From NCBI GenBank assembly GCA_903916195.1, contig CAIWVP010000005.1, forward strand, positions 1-47,382: a DNA stretch of 47,382 nt, in the 5' to 3' direction. Positions within the stretch are counted from its first letter, which is position 1. Each line of letters starts with the position of its first letter. Shown here in pieces: positions 38,131 to 47,382 of this stretch. Both the position numbers and the translations under genes were made by a program. This stretch comes from an uncultured Verrucomicrobiota bacterium. Its GTDB lineage: Bacteria; Verrucomicrobiota; Verrucomicrobiia; Limisphaerales; UBA9464. The notes beneath the pieces were generated by a model, which was not told the origin of the DNA, did no database searches, and saw nothing but the letters and a program-made list of their open reading frames with translations.

Positions 38131-39120
38131 ATGGACCCTTCCCGACCTTCTCCCGCCGTCTCCGCCTTCAAGGATCGTCGCACCGGGTTGGCCGTGTTCG
38201 GTGTCTTCACCATCTTGCTTGGGGCCGTCAGCGGGATGCTCGTGCCGCTGATGTTCTTCGGGCAACAGATGGCCGAGCGGTCCACCGGCATCCCCGCGGA
38301 CTCCCGGGCCATGCTCCCCGCGATGCTGATGTACGGGACGCTCGCGGTGGCGCTGGTCTGGCTGGGCATCGGCTCCATCATGGCGCGGCGTTGGGCGCGC
38401 GTGCTCATCCTCATCTTCTCTTGGACATGGCTGCTGATGGGCATGGTCTCGCTCGCCGGCATGGCTTTCTTGGCACCCCGACTCATCGAGGTGATCCGGT
38501 CCGCGGTGCCGGCCGGACAGCCGCAGATGCCCGATCCGATGATCCAGATGATCGTCGCCGTCCAGTTCGTCGCCATCTCGGCGCTGTTCGTCCTCCTGCC
38601 GATCGCCTGGATCCTCTTCTATCGCAGCCCGCACGTGCGGGCGACCTGCGAGGCGAACGATCCCGCGCCGGCCTGGACCGATGCCTGTCCGCCGGCGGTG
38701 CTCGCGCTCAGCCTGTGGACCGCTTTGAGCGCACCCATGGTCCTGGTCGGGCCGCTGGCCTATCGCAGCGTGTTCCCCTTTTTCGGCGTGCTGGTCACCG
38801 GTCTGCCGGCGGTGCTCATCAGCGTCGTCGTCGCGGGGTTGCTGGCCTACTCGGCGTGGGCGCTGCATCGGCTGCGCCCCGTCGGTTGGTGGTTGCTGAC
38901 CCTCGGCTCGTGCCTCGGGACGCTTTCAGGCGCGATCACGTTCGTGCGCATCGACCCGATGGAGATGTACCGCGCCATGGGTCTCCCGGAGCAGCAGTTG
39001 GAGCAGATTCAGAAGTTCAACTTCATTACGCCGTCGTTGATGATCGGGGCTTCGGTGCTGTTCGTCGTCGCGTTCGTCGCCTACATGCTGTCGGTGAAGA
39101 AGCATTTCCGGTCGGAGTGA
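38131..39120 (+). CDS. Polytopic membrane protein of unknown function
   Basis: Integral membrane protein of about 329 residues with roughly eight hydrophobic helices (for example GLAVFGVFTILLGAVSG, MYGTLAVALVWLGIGS, VLILIFSWTWLLMGM, FVLLPIAWILFY, ALSLWTALSAPMVLVG, VLISVVVAGLLAY, GWWLLTLGSCLGTL, GASVLFVVAFVAYML). I do not recognise a family; general yip/DUF-type small-molecule or scaffold membrane proteins look similar. Start uncertain: ATG 38131 (MDPSRPSP) or ATG 38098, eleven codons earlier. Isolated gene, convergent with the prmA operon. Confidence 0.8.
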   Translation: MDPSRPSPAVSAFKDRRTGLAVFGVFTILLGAVSGMLVPLMFFGQQMAERSTGIPADSRAMLPAMLMYGTLAVALVWLGIGSIMARRWARVLILIFSWTWLLMGMVSLAGMAFLAPRLIEVIRSAVPAGQPQMPDPMIQMIVAVQFVAISALFVLLPIAWILFYRSPHVRATCEANDPAPAWTDACPPAVLALSLWTALSAPMVLVGPLAYRSVFPFFGVLVTGLPAVLISVVVAGLLAYSAWALHRLRPVGWWLLTLGSCLGTLSGAITFVRIDPMEMYRAMGLPEQQLEQIQKFNFITPSLMIGASVLFVVAFVAYMLSVKKHFRSE

Positions 39121-39166
39121 CCGTCGATCGGTGACGGTGTCCGGCCCGGCCGATCCTGACCCGCGT

Positions 39167-40093
39167 TCATGCGCGACGGAACCGTCCGGAGCGCCATTCC
39201 TTGTCGGTCTTCGCGATGACGAGCTTGAGGCCGGCGGCGCGGAAGGCCTTTGCGACCGCCGTGAACTGCGTCGAGAGGATCCCGGCGAGCACCAGCGAAC
39301 CACCGGGTTTCAACCGTGCCAGGATGCGGTCGCGCTCCGCGAGCAGGAGGTCGCTCATCAGGTTCGCGCAGACGACATCGTACTGTTCCTTGGAGGTGCG
39401 TGGCAGCCGGGTGACGTCCGCGAGCTCGGGCTTCACCTGCGTGGCGACCCCGTTGAGCTCGGCGTTCTCTTGGGTGATGCGGACGCAATCCGCGTCGAAA
39501 TCGAACGCGCGGACCGGGGCGTAGCCGAGCTTCGCGGCGGCGATCGCCAGGATCCCGCTGCCGGTGCCCATGTCGATGAGCGACGGCGCCGGAGTGGTGT
39601 CGCGTCCGCGCAGCGCGGCGACCTGCGTGAGGCAGAAGTGCGTCGTCGCATGTTGGCCCGTGCCGAAGCTGAGCCCGGGATCGAGCAGCACGACCTGCTG
39701 GCCGGCCTTGGGCTTGCGACGGCTCCAGGTCGGGCGGACGAGCAGCGCGGCACCGATCTCGATCGGCCGGAAATGGCGTTTCCAGGATTCGCTCCAATCG
39801 AGCGGCTTCACGCGCCGGATGGCGATGCGGCCGGGCGCGGCGTCGATTCCGGATTTCTCCAGGTCCGCCAGCCCGGCGCGCAATGCCGTCCGCGTCGCCG
39901 CGACCGTCGCGTCGGGCAGCGGCAGGTACACGCTCACGGTGGCGAGACCGGTCGCCATGTCGGCATAGACGCTCGGGGTCTGTCCGGAGACGCGGCCGAC
40001 CAGCGCGGTGACGGCCTCTTCGGCTCCGGGATGCGTCGTGATGGAGACCTGGCGTAGGTCGGCCGGGGTCTTGGTTTTCGGGAGGTTTTTCAT
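39167..40093 (-). CDS. prmA: Ribosomal protein L11 methyltransferase
   Basis: SAM-dependent methyltransferase of 308 residues that methylates lysines and the N-terminus of ribosomal protein L11. The N-terminal L11-recognition domain is short and diverged, then LDWSESWKRHFRPIEIG, PGLSFGTGQHATTHFCL (the PrmA signature), motif I LIDMGTGSGILAIAAAKLG, the acidic strand AFDFDADCV and VVCANLMSDLLL as the catalytic-type motif (NLL variant). The ATG overlaps the stop of the phosphatase gene (ATGA), so it is the last gene of the rph-phosphatase-prmA operon. Confidence 0.9.
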   Translation of the reverse strand: MKNLPKTKTPADLRQVSITTHPGAEEAVTALVGRVSGQTPSVYADMATGLATVSVYLPLPDATVAATRTALRAGLADLEKSGIDAAPGRIAIRRVKPLDWSESWKRHFRPIEIGAALLVRPTWSRRKPKAGQQVVLLDPGLSFGTGQHATTHFCLTQVAALRGRDTTPAPSLIDMGTGSGILAIAAAKLGYAPVRAFDFDADCVRITQENAELNGVATQVKPELADVTRLPRTSKEQYDVVCANLMSDLLLAERDRILARLKPGGSLVLAGILSTQFTAVAKAFRAAGLKLVIAKTDKEWRSGRFRRA

Positions 40094-40722
40094 GGAAGGT
40101 CGCGCCACGGGGTGAAGTTGAGCAGCTGGAGTTCGTTGCCGACCTTGCCGGCCTTCTTCACGCCGACATCCACCCAGGTGACGCCGGCGTAATCGATCTC
40201 GACATGCTCGAACCAGCGGAGCGGCTGGCTGAGCAACAACGACAAGAGCCCGCGGATCACTCCGCCGTGGCAGTAGACCGCGACGGTCTTGCCCGCTTGC
40301 TCCGCGAGGATCTGCTGGAGGCAAACCGAGAGGCGGCCGATGAAGTGCGCCAACGTCTCGGCGCCGGCGACGCGGTCGTGCTCCAGATGGTGCAGCCAAT
40401 CGTAGGCCGACATGCCGAAGCGCGCCTGGATCTCGTCCCATCCGCAACCGGTCCAGTCGCCGAAATCGATCTCGCGCAGGCCGGGCAGGATGACCGGTTC
40501 GCCGGCGAAATGGCGTCGGAAGGGCTCGAGCGTCAGCTGCACGCGGCGCATCGGGCTGGCGTAGAGCGCGTCGAACGGCGTCCGCGCAAGCCAGTTGGCC
40601 AGGCGCTCGGCCTGCTGGTGTCCGTCCGGCGAGAGCTCCATGTCGATCCGGCTGCCGCCGAAGACGCGGTGATAACGGGACTCCACTTCGCCGTGGCGGA
40701 GGAGGAAGAGACGGGTGGTCAT
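40090..40722 (-). CDS. Histidine phosphatase family protein (phosphoglycerate-mutase-like)
   Basis: Protein of 210 residues with the phosphohistidine signature LLRHGEVESR (His10 is the nucleophile), the partner Arg in YASPMRRVQLT, LREIDFGDWTG with the proton-donor Glu, and the second His in VYCHGGVIRGLL. This is the cobC/gpmB branch. Alpha-ribazole phosphatase, phosphoserine phosphatase and general sugar-phosphate phosphatase are all possible. The start at 40722 overlaps the rph stop by four bases (ATGA) and its own stop overlaps prmA the same way, so all three genes are translationally coupled. Confidence 0.92.
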   Translation of the reverse strand: MTTRLFLLRHGEVESRYHRVFGGSRIDMELSPDGHQQAERLANWLARTPFDALYASPMRRVQLTLEPFRRHFAGEPVILPGLREIDFGDWTGCGWDEIQARFGMSAYDWLHHLEHDRVAGAETLAHFIGRLSVCLQQILAEQAGKTVAVYCHGGVIRGLLSLLLSQPLRWFEHVEIDYAGVTWVDVGVKKAGKVGNELQLLNFTPWRDLP

Positions 40723-41456
40723 CGTAGGATGGCCTCGGATTGGGCCGCCAGCAATCCGCGGATGCCGACCTTCGCCAGCCGCAGCAGCTCGGCCAGCTGG
40801 TCGTCGCCGAACGTCGCCTCTTCGCCGGCCGCCTGGAGCTCGATGAACTCGCCCGAGCCGCCCATCACGATGTTCATGTCCACCGCCGCGTCCTTGTCCT
40901 CGAGATAATCCAGGTCGAGCACCGGACGTCCCGCGACCACCCCGCAGCTCACCGCCGCGACCGGCTGGGTGAACGGGCTCCCGGTCAGCTTGCCCTCGGC
41001 GATGAGCTTCTTCACCGCCAGCGAGATGGCCACGTACGCGCCGGTGATGCTCGCCGTGCGCGTGCCGCCGTCGGCCTGCAGCACGTCGCAATCGATCCAC
41101 AGCGTGCGCGGTCCGAGTTTCTCCAGGTCCAGCACCGCGCGCAGCGAACGGCCGATCAAGCGCTGGATCTCCTGCGAACGGCCGTCGAGCTTCAGCTTCG
41201 AGATGTCGCGCGCCTTCCGGTCGAGCGTGGAGTAGGGGAGCATCGAGTACTCGGCGGTGATCCAGCCGCCGGGCACCTTCTGGTCCTTCATCCAGCGCGG
41301 CACCGATTCCTCGACGGTGACGCCGCAGATCACCCGGGTGTTGCCCCATTCGATCAGCGTCGAGCCGGAGGCGTGCGGAGCGATGTGGTTCTGGAAGCGG
41401 ACCGGTCGGAGCTGGTCGGGGAGGCGGCCGTCGGCGCGCGGGGCGGGCATATCCAT
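40719..41456 (-). CDS. rph: Ribonuclease PH
   Basis: Phosphorolytic 3'-5' exoribonuclease that trims tRNA 3' ends and helps degrade structured RNA; it forms a hexamer. 245 residues: RADGRLPDQLRPVRF at the N-terminus, EWGNTRVICGVTVEE, MLPYSTLDRKARD, RSQEIQRLIGRSLRAVLD (phosphate-binding RSxEIQRLIGR), IDCDVLQADGGTRTASITGA and LDLDYLEDKDAAVDMNIVM. Another in-frame ATG lies two codons later (41450). First gene of the operon with the phosphatase and prmA, divergent from thiC. Confidence 0.96.
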   Translation of the reverse strand: MDMPAPRADGRLPDQLRPVRFQNHIAPHASGSTLIEWGNTRVICGVTVEESVPRWMKDQKVPGGWITAEYSMLPYSTLDRKARDISKLKLDGRSQEIQRLIGRSLRAVLDLEKLGPRTLWIDCDVLQADGGTRTASITGAYVAISLAVKKLIAEGKLTGSPFTQPVAAVSCGVVAGRPVLDLDYLEDKDAAVDMNIVMGGSGEFIELQAAGEEATFGDDQLAELLRLAKVGIRGLLAAQSEAILR

Positions 41457-41547
41457 GGGCCGCTGAGCCTACGGGGCGCGCAGGGACCGAAGCAATGCGC
41501 GAGCCTCGGCAGCGGCGGGACCGGACGTTCCGGGCCGTTCGGGCGCC

Positions 41548-41575
41548 TTGACCCTGCGCGCCGGGACGCCATCCT
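41548..41575 (+). promoter_or_regulatory. Putative thiC promoter
   Basis: TTGACC (41548-41553), 16-bp spacer, CATCCT (41570-41575). The predicted start near 41582 coincides with the 5' edge of the TPP riboswitch, which supports the call. Confidence 0.5.
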
Positions 41576-41581
41576 CTGGAC

Positions 41582-43824
<2,243 letters not shown>

Positions 43825-43832
43825 TCGGATGC

Positions 43833-43854
43833 GGTAGGGCTGCGTTGCAGCGCC
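43833..43854 (-). repeat. Degenerate REP-like element between thiC and the toxin gene
   Basis: Minus strand reads GGCGCTGCAACGCAGCCCTACC, similar to the hairpin at 885-910 (loop CAGCAA versus CTGCAA, same CCCTACC end) but with an imperfect stem. It sits 8 bp after the thiC stop, at the left edge of the toxin module. Confidence 0.45.
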
Positions 43855-43866
43855 GTTTGAATCCAG

Positions 43867-44427
43867 ATGCCAGCCAGCACACCCACCATCTATCTGATCG
43901 CCGGCTGCAACGGGGCCGGCAAGACCACCTTTGCGAGAGAGTTTCTGCCCAAGGAAGTGAAGTGCCTTCGCTTCCTGAATGCGGATGAGATCGCGCGAGG
44001 GCTTTCACCTCTGAAACCCAGTGCCGGTGCGATCCGGGCCGCGCGGTTGTTGCTGACGCAAGCGGATGAGCATCTCCGCCGCCGCGAGACGTTCGCGCTG
44101 GAAAGCACCTTGAGCGGCAAGACCTACATCCGGTTTCTCCAGCGGGCGCGAAGGCTTGGCTACGAGATCGAGCTGCACTATCTCTGGCTTTCGAGTCCGG
44201 CGCAGGCCATCGCCCGCGTGCGGCAGCGCGTGCGGCAAGGCGGACACCACGTTCCTGCTGGCGACATCCGCCGTCGCTTCAAACGCAGCCTTGTCCGTCT
44301 GCTCGACGATTATCTGCCGCTCGCCACGCGTTGGGCGGTCTGGGACAGCCGCGACCTGCCCGCAAAACGGCTCGCCATTTCTGGCGCAGACGCTATCGAA
44401 TCCTTGAGGACATTGATCGGCCCATGA
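43867..44427 (+). CDS. Zeta-toxin-like P-loop kinase
   Basis: P-loop NTPase of 186 residues in the zeta/PezT and AAA_33 group, which in known members phosphorylates UDP-N-acetylglucosamine or other small substrates and blocks growth. Walker A is LIAGCNGAGKTTFA (residues 10-23, Lys19, Thr20), then NADEIARGLSP with the candidate base Asp40, FALESTLSG (Glu79, Thr81) and IELHYLWLSS. The lid is Arg-rich (RVRQRVRQGGHHVPAGDIRRRFKRS). It is shorter than classic zeta. Its stop overlaps the start of the 53-residue partner gene (ATGA). Toxin activity is not shown; a housekeeping kinase is the alternative. Confidence 0.88.
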   Translation: MPASTPTIYLIAGCNGAGKTTFAREFLPKEVKCLRFLNADEIARGLSPLKPSAGAIRAARLLLTQADEHLRRRETFALESTLSGKTYIRFLQRARRLGYEIELHYLWLSSPAQAIARVRQRVRQGGHHVPAGDIRRRFKRSLVRLLDDYLPLATRWAVWDSRDLPAKRLAISGADAIESLRTLIGP

Positions 44428-44585
44428 AATCAAACGAACGCAAAGCCACTAAAGCCCCGACCTTTGTGCTGCGCGCGGAACGCGCCCTGCACCGTGCCGC
44501 GCACAACGTCAGAGTCCAGAACCGCGCTCTCGGGCTCCCGGTGATCGTCTGGCAGGACGGCAAAGTGGTGGAGAAACCGGCATGA
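44424..44585 (+). CDS. Small partner protein of the zeta-like kinase (candidate antitoxin)
   Basis: 53 residues, MKSNERKATKAPTFVLRAER ... ending VIVWQDGKVVEKPA. The start overlaps the toxin-like gene by four bases and the stop overlaps the DUF3050 gene the same way. The middle is basic and helix-prone (RALHRAAHNVRVQN), and the end GLPVIVWQDGKVVE is a strand pair seen in small proteins that follow this kinase type. The antitoxin role is inferred from position only; unlike epsilon-zeta it comes after the toxin. Confidence 0.7.
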   Translation: MKSNERKATKAPTFVLRAERALHRAAHNVRVQNRALGLPVIVWQDGKVVEKPA

Positions 44586-45451
44586 CCTCCGCGCGGAACT
44601 GGACCCTTCAAAGCATGAAACTTGCGCAGCAGCCCGGCATCGCCGAGGAAGCAGCCCTCAAGCAAAGCATGAGCCCATCCTCACCCAGCATCGCAGAAGC
44701 GATCGCGCCGCTGCGCGAGGCATTGCTGGCCCATCGTCTCTACGGGGAACTCAAAAGCATCGGACAGATGCGCGTGTTCATGGAACACCATGTCTTGGCG
44801 GTCTGGGATTTCATGTCGCTGCTCAAGGCGTTGCAACGCGGGCTCACCTGCGTGGAGCCGCCCTGGCTGCCGGTCGGTGAACCGCGCCTGCGCCGGCTCA
44901 TCAATGAAATCGTGCTCAGCGAGGAGAGCGACGACACGGACGGAGGCGGGTCCGTCAGTCATTTCGAGCTCTACCTCCGCGCGATGCGCGAGATCGGGGC
45001 GGATACGACCCGGATCGATCAGTTCGTCTCCCGCCTACGCGCCGGCCGGAGTGTGGAGGCGGCGCTGGAAGAAGCCGGGTTGCCGGTCTGCGTGAAGGAG
45101 TTCGTCCTGCACACTTTCCGCGTCATCGCCAGCGGGCGGTTGCATGAGATCGCGGCGGCATTCACCTATGGACGAGAAGACTTGATACCCGACCTGTTCG
45201 GCACCCTGGTGGCGCAGTTGGACCGGGATTTTGCGGGCAGCGCGACGACCTTGCGCTACTACTTGGATCGACACATCGAATTGGACGGGGATGAGCACGG
45301 AGCGATGGGCCGCGAGATGGTGGAATTGTTGTGCGGCGGCGACCCGGTGCGACAGGAGGAGGCGCGAACCGCTGCGGTGCAGGCGTTACAGGCCCGCGTG
45401 AGGCTCTGGGACGGTATCGCGGAAAGCGTCGCCATCTGCCCTGGCGCCTGA
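44582..45451 (+). CDS. DUF3050 family protein (heme-oxygenase-like fold)
   Basis: Helical protein of 289 residues. IAPLREALLAHRLYGELKS, MRVFMEHHVLAVWDFMSLLKALQR, SHFELYLRAMREIG, FTYGREDLIPDLF and RYYLDRHIELDGDEHGAMG are the DUF3050 signature segments. The conserved His/Glu/Asp residues suggest a heme-oxygenase-like di-iron or cofactor site, but the reaction is unknown. The ATG at 44582 overlaps the preceding stop. The first 28 residues include GIAEEAALKQSM, a copy of the ThiC C-terminus, so the ancestral start was probably Met at 44669 (MSPSSPSIAEA). Confidence 0.88.
   Translation: MTSARNWTLQSMKLAQQPGIAEEAALKQSMSPSSPSIAEAIAPLREALLAHRLYGELKSIGQMRVFMEHHVLAVWDFMSLLKALQRGLTCVEPPWLPVGEPRLRRLINEIVLSEESDDTDGGGSVSHFELYLRAMREIGADTTRIDQFVSRLRAGRSVEAALEEAGLPVCVKEFVLHTFRVIASGRLHEIAAAFTYGREDLIPDLFGTLVAQLDRDFAGSATTLRYYLDRHIELDGDEHGAMGREMVELLCGGDPVRQEEARTAAVQALQARVRLWDGIAESVAICPGA
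44636..44671 (+). repeat. 36-bp direct repeat, copy 2 (5' end of the DUF3050 gene)
   Basis: 34 of 36 bases match 43732-43767 and both are in a reading frame giving GIAEE-ALKQ-M. It lies just before the likely original start of the DUF3050 gene. Confidence 0.85.
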
Positions 45452-46011
45452 TCCAAGAGAAAACGTCGGAAGGCCACCTCGGCCTGACCGTGTTCATCGA
45501 CCTGGTGGTGCGGCGCGGGGTCTTCCCGCAGGAGAGCTCGGGCCTGCATCCGCTCAAGACCGGGACGCGCCTCGGGATCCCCATCCGTGAAGAACTCCGG
45601 TCGCACGGTGAGACGCTGGCTTCCAGCGCGGGTGCCCAGGCTGCCGGAGGGTTGACGCCGAAATTAGCCGAGCGTGAGACGGGGAAGCCCATGGTCTCGC
45701 GCGGCAAATCGCTGCCATCCGGCACGCAGCCGGGGTGTCAGCGGGCCGGATCGCATCGGGCATCCGGAGAAAGTCGAGCGGACTCGGCTTCCACTTTCTG
45801 CGCCCCACCTTCCTCTCCGCCCTGGCCGCAGCGGACCGCTGGGCCGAGTTGCGCATGAAGACGGCCGTTCATGCCGATCCCAAGAGCCGCTCCGGGTCCG
45901 GGTGCGATCGGAAGTGGCGGACACGGCGATGATCGGCGGCCGTGCTCCCGTCAACGCAGTCGTGAACTCCGGTTTACAAGCGCCCGGCCTCTCCGTCATC
46001 TTAGGCCCGAC
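45452..46011. other. Gene-free region with a probable dispersed repeat
   Basis: Open frames on both strands here look like shadows; none has a recognisable domain. From about 45680 to 45850 the text (CCATGGTCTCGCGC, GCCGGATCGCATCGGGCATCCGG, AAAGTCGAGCGGACTCGG) has the style of a dispersed intergenic repeat, including an inverted CCGGAT / ATCCGG pair (45746-45767). Just before bioB is a weak TTTACA (45973) - 17 bp - TCATCT (45996), 10 bases from the ATG. Confidence 0.35.
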
Positions 46012-47103
46012 ATGACGGCCGAACTCCGCCACGACTGGACGCTCCCGCAACTTCGCGCGCTGCACGACACGCCGTTGCTCGATCTCGTCTTCCGCGCGGC
46101 CACTGTCCACCGGCAGTTCCACGACCCGCGCGAGATGCAGGTGAGCAAGCTCATCAGCATCAAGACCGGCGCGTGCCCCGAGGACTGCTCCTATTGCGCG
46201 CAATCGTCGCGCTACAGCACCGGCGTCGGCGCCGAGCGGTTGATGGAGCAGGGCAAGGTGGTGGAGATCGCGGCCCGGGCGAAGGCGGCGGGCGTCTCCC
46301 GCGTCTGCCTGGGCGCGGCCTGGCGCAGCGTGAAGGACAACGACCAGTTCGACCGCGTGCTCGGGATGGTCCGCGGCGTGACCGATATGGGCCTCGAGGT
46401 GTGCTGCACGCTCGGCATGCTCTCCGAGTCGCAGGCCAAGAAGCTCGAGGACGCCGGCCTGTACGCGTACAACCACAACGTCGATTCCTCGGCCGAGTTC
46501 TACGAGACCATCATCACCACGCGCACCTATGCCGACCGCCTCGACACCTTGGCGAACGTCCGCAAGACCAACGTGACCATGTGCTCCGGCGGCATCATCG
46601 GCCTCGGCGAGACCGTCGACGACCGGTTGAAGATGCTCCAGACGCTGTCCGCGATCCGGCCGCATCCCGAATCGGTGCCCATCAACATCCTCTCCAAGGT
46701 CGAAGGCACACCGATGGCCGAGAACGCGGACGTGCCGGTGTGGGATGTCATCCGGATGATCGCGACCACGCGGCTCGTGATGCCGAAGTCGGACGTCCGC
46801 CTCACCGCCGGCCGCGTGACGCTCGATGAGTCGGCCCAGGCGATGTGCTTCCTCGCCGGCGCCAACTCCATCTTCTCCAGCGAGACCGAGTTCATGCTCA
46901 CCAAGGCCGTGCCCTCGCCGAGCTACGACGCCGACAAGGTCCTGCTTGATGCGCTCGGGATGACCATGCGGGCCCCGTTCACCAACCACCATTCGACCCG
47001 CGCGGCCGAGCTCTCCGGCCGCGGACCGGATCCGACGGAAGCGGTGGAGGTCCCGTTCTGCGACCGCAAGGGCGCGGTCTGCGCGGTCGGCGCGGTCGGT
47101 TGA
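46012..47103 (+). CDS. bioB: Biotin synthase
   Basis: Radical-SAM enzyme that inserts sulfur into dethiobiotin, the last step of biotin synthesis. 363 residues. The SAM cluster motif is [13 protein letters not shown] (C55, C59, C62), then the SSRYSTGV and VCLGAAWR segments, [30 protein letters not shown]-like [13 protein letters not shown], and [10 protein letters not shown], whose Arg lies near the 2Fe-2S cluster. The residues after FCDRKGAV are a short unconserved tail. The ATG at 46012 fits homology ([17 protein letters not shown]). No bioF, bioD or bioA is adjacent. Confidence 0.96.
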   Translation: MTAELRHDWTLPQLRALHDTPLLDLVFRAATVHRQFHDPREMQVSKLISIKTGACPEDCSYCAQSSRYSTGVGAERLMEQGKVVEIAARAKAAGVSRVCLGAAWRSVKDNDQFDRVLGMVRGVTDMGLEVCCTLGMLSESQAKKLEDAGLYAYNHNVDSSAEFYETIITTRTYADRLDTLANVRKTNVTMCSGGIIGLGETVDDRLKMLQTLSAIRPHPESVPINILSKVEGTPMAENADVPVWDVIRMIATTRLVMPKSDVRLTAGRVTLDESAQAMCFLAGANSIFSSETEFMLTKAVPSPSYDADKVLLDALGMTMRAPFTNHHSTRAAELSGRGPDPTEAVEVPFCDRKGAVCAVGAVG

Positions 47104-47346
47104 CCGCGGTCAGGCGATCCGCAGGCGCCTCCTCCTGCCCAGCGGCAAGCGATGTCCTCGCGCCCTGCCAAGGCCGATTCGGCTAAATAGAGCCCGACTC
47201 CGCAAAACGGTCCGCCACTTCCGATCGCGCCCCCGATCCGGGGGGGCAGAAAAGGCGGTCAGGTTGGCGGATGGAGCGCAGCCCGGCAGGGTGTGCGCTC
47301 CGCGGTGCCTGAAGGCGGATCACCCGACGACGCGGGAAGAATCCAC

Positions 47347-47371
47347 GGACGGGCAGCAGCCCGTCCCTACC
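47347..47371 (+). repeat. REP-like hairpin ending CTACC
   Basis: Perfect 7-bp stem GGACGGG / CCCGTCC with loop CAGCAG, followed by CTACC. It resembles the element at 885-910. The remainder of 47104-47382 shows no gene. Confidence 0.5.
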
Positions 47372-47382
47372 CTCGTGGGTAG

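Noticed and set aside
45162-45858. Overlapping frames of about 175-190 codons on both strands after the DUF3050 gene
   Set aside because: Mixed low-complexity translations, partial overlap with the DUF3050 gene and no motif; treated as non-coding.

Overview
The window is about 47.4 kb of GC-rich bacterial chromosome, roughly two thirds GC by eye. The gene set fits Verrucomicrobiota: a large B12-dependent ribonucleotide reductase (nrdJ), a type B ribosomal protein L31, a very large secreted PhoD-type phosphatase with trailing beta-rich domains, cadherin-like repeat proteins, duplicated amidohydrolases, and few clear Shine-Dalgarno sequences. The phylum is an inference from content and style; no rRNA is present to prove it.

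Layout. 1-4.4 kb: the 3' part of ahcY, two terminators and nrdJ. 4.6-7.3 kb: a decayed metallo-beta-lactamase-fold gene, a MerR-type regulator with a cobalamin-binding domain (CarH/LitR-like), and a divergent primary-type sigma factor. 7.3-10 kb: acpS, pdxJ and a lipoprotein, all leftward. 10.1-14.3 kb: a lipoate-ligase-like gene, deoC, a nickel/UreH-type permease and an MsbA-like ABC exporter. 14.3-20.9 kb: mostly leftward genes for an acyltransferase, a TolC-like channel, an FAD oxidoreductase next to a fatty-acid desaturase, and a Xer recombinase. 20.98 kb: tRNA-Tyr, then a compositionally different stretch to about 27 kb with the PhoD giant and a frame-broken gene that may be a replication-initiator remnant. 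27-30 kb: a secreted cadherin/malectin-like protein. 30.5-35.8 kb: a Gfo/Idh/MocA protein divergent from two amidohydrolase genes. 35.9-37.6 kb: rpmE2, a 14-bp tandem repeat, prfA and tRNA-Arg. 38.1-41.5 kb: a membrane protein and a rph/phosphatase/prmA operon. 41.5-47.1 kb: TPP riboswitch and thiC, a zeta-toxin-like gene with a small partner, a DUF3050 gene, and bioB.

How the genes work together. Several loci serve cofactors: pyridoxal phosphate (pdxJ), thiamine (thiC), biotin (bioB), lipoate (lplA-like) and the ACP phosphopantetheine arm (acpS). Cobalamin is needed by NrdJ and probably read by the MerR-type regulator. Another group serves translation: rpmE2, prfA, prmA, rph and two tRNAs.

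The most unusual observations are these. (1) A 36-bp near-perfect copy of the thiC 3' end lies 904 bp downstream and brackets the zeta-toxin module. (2) The CarH-like regulator appears to carry Arg where the photo-adduct His is expected. (3) A 14-bp tandem array ends 7 bases before the only good start (TTG) of prfA. (4) Several putative promoters share a TTGnnn-16 bp-nAnnnT layout. (5) Two of three amidohydrolase domains have lost the HxH metal ligands.
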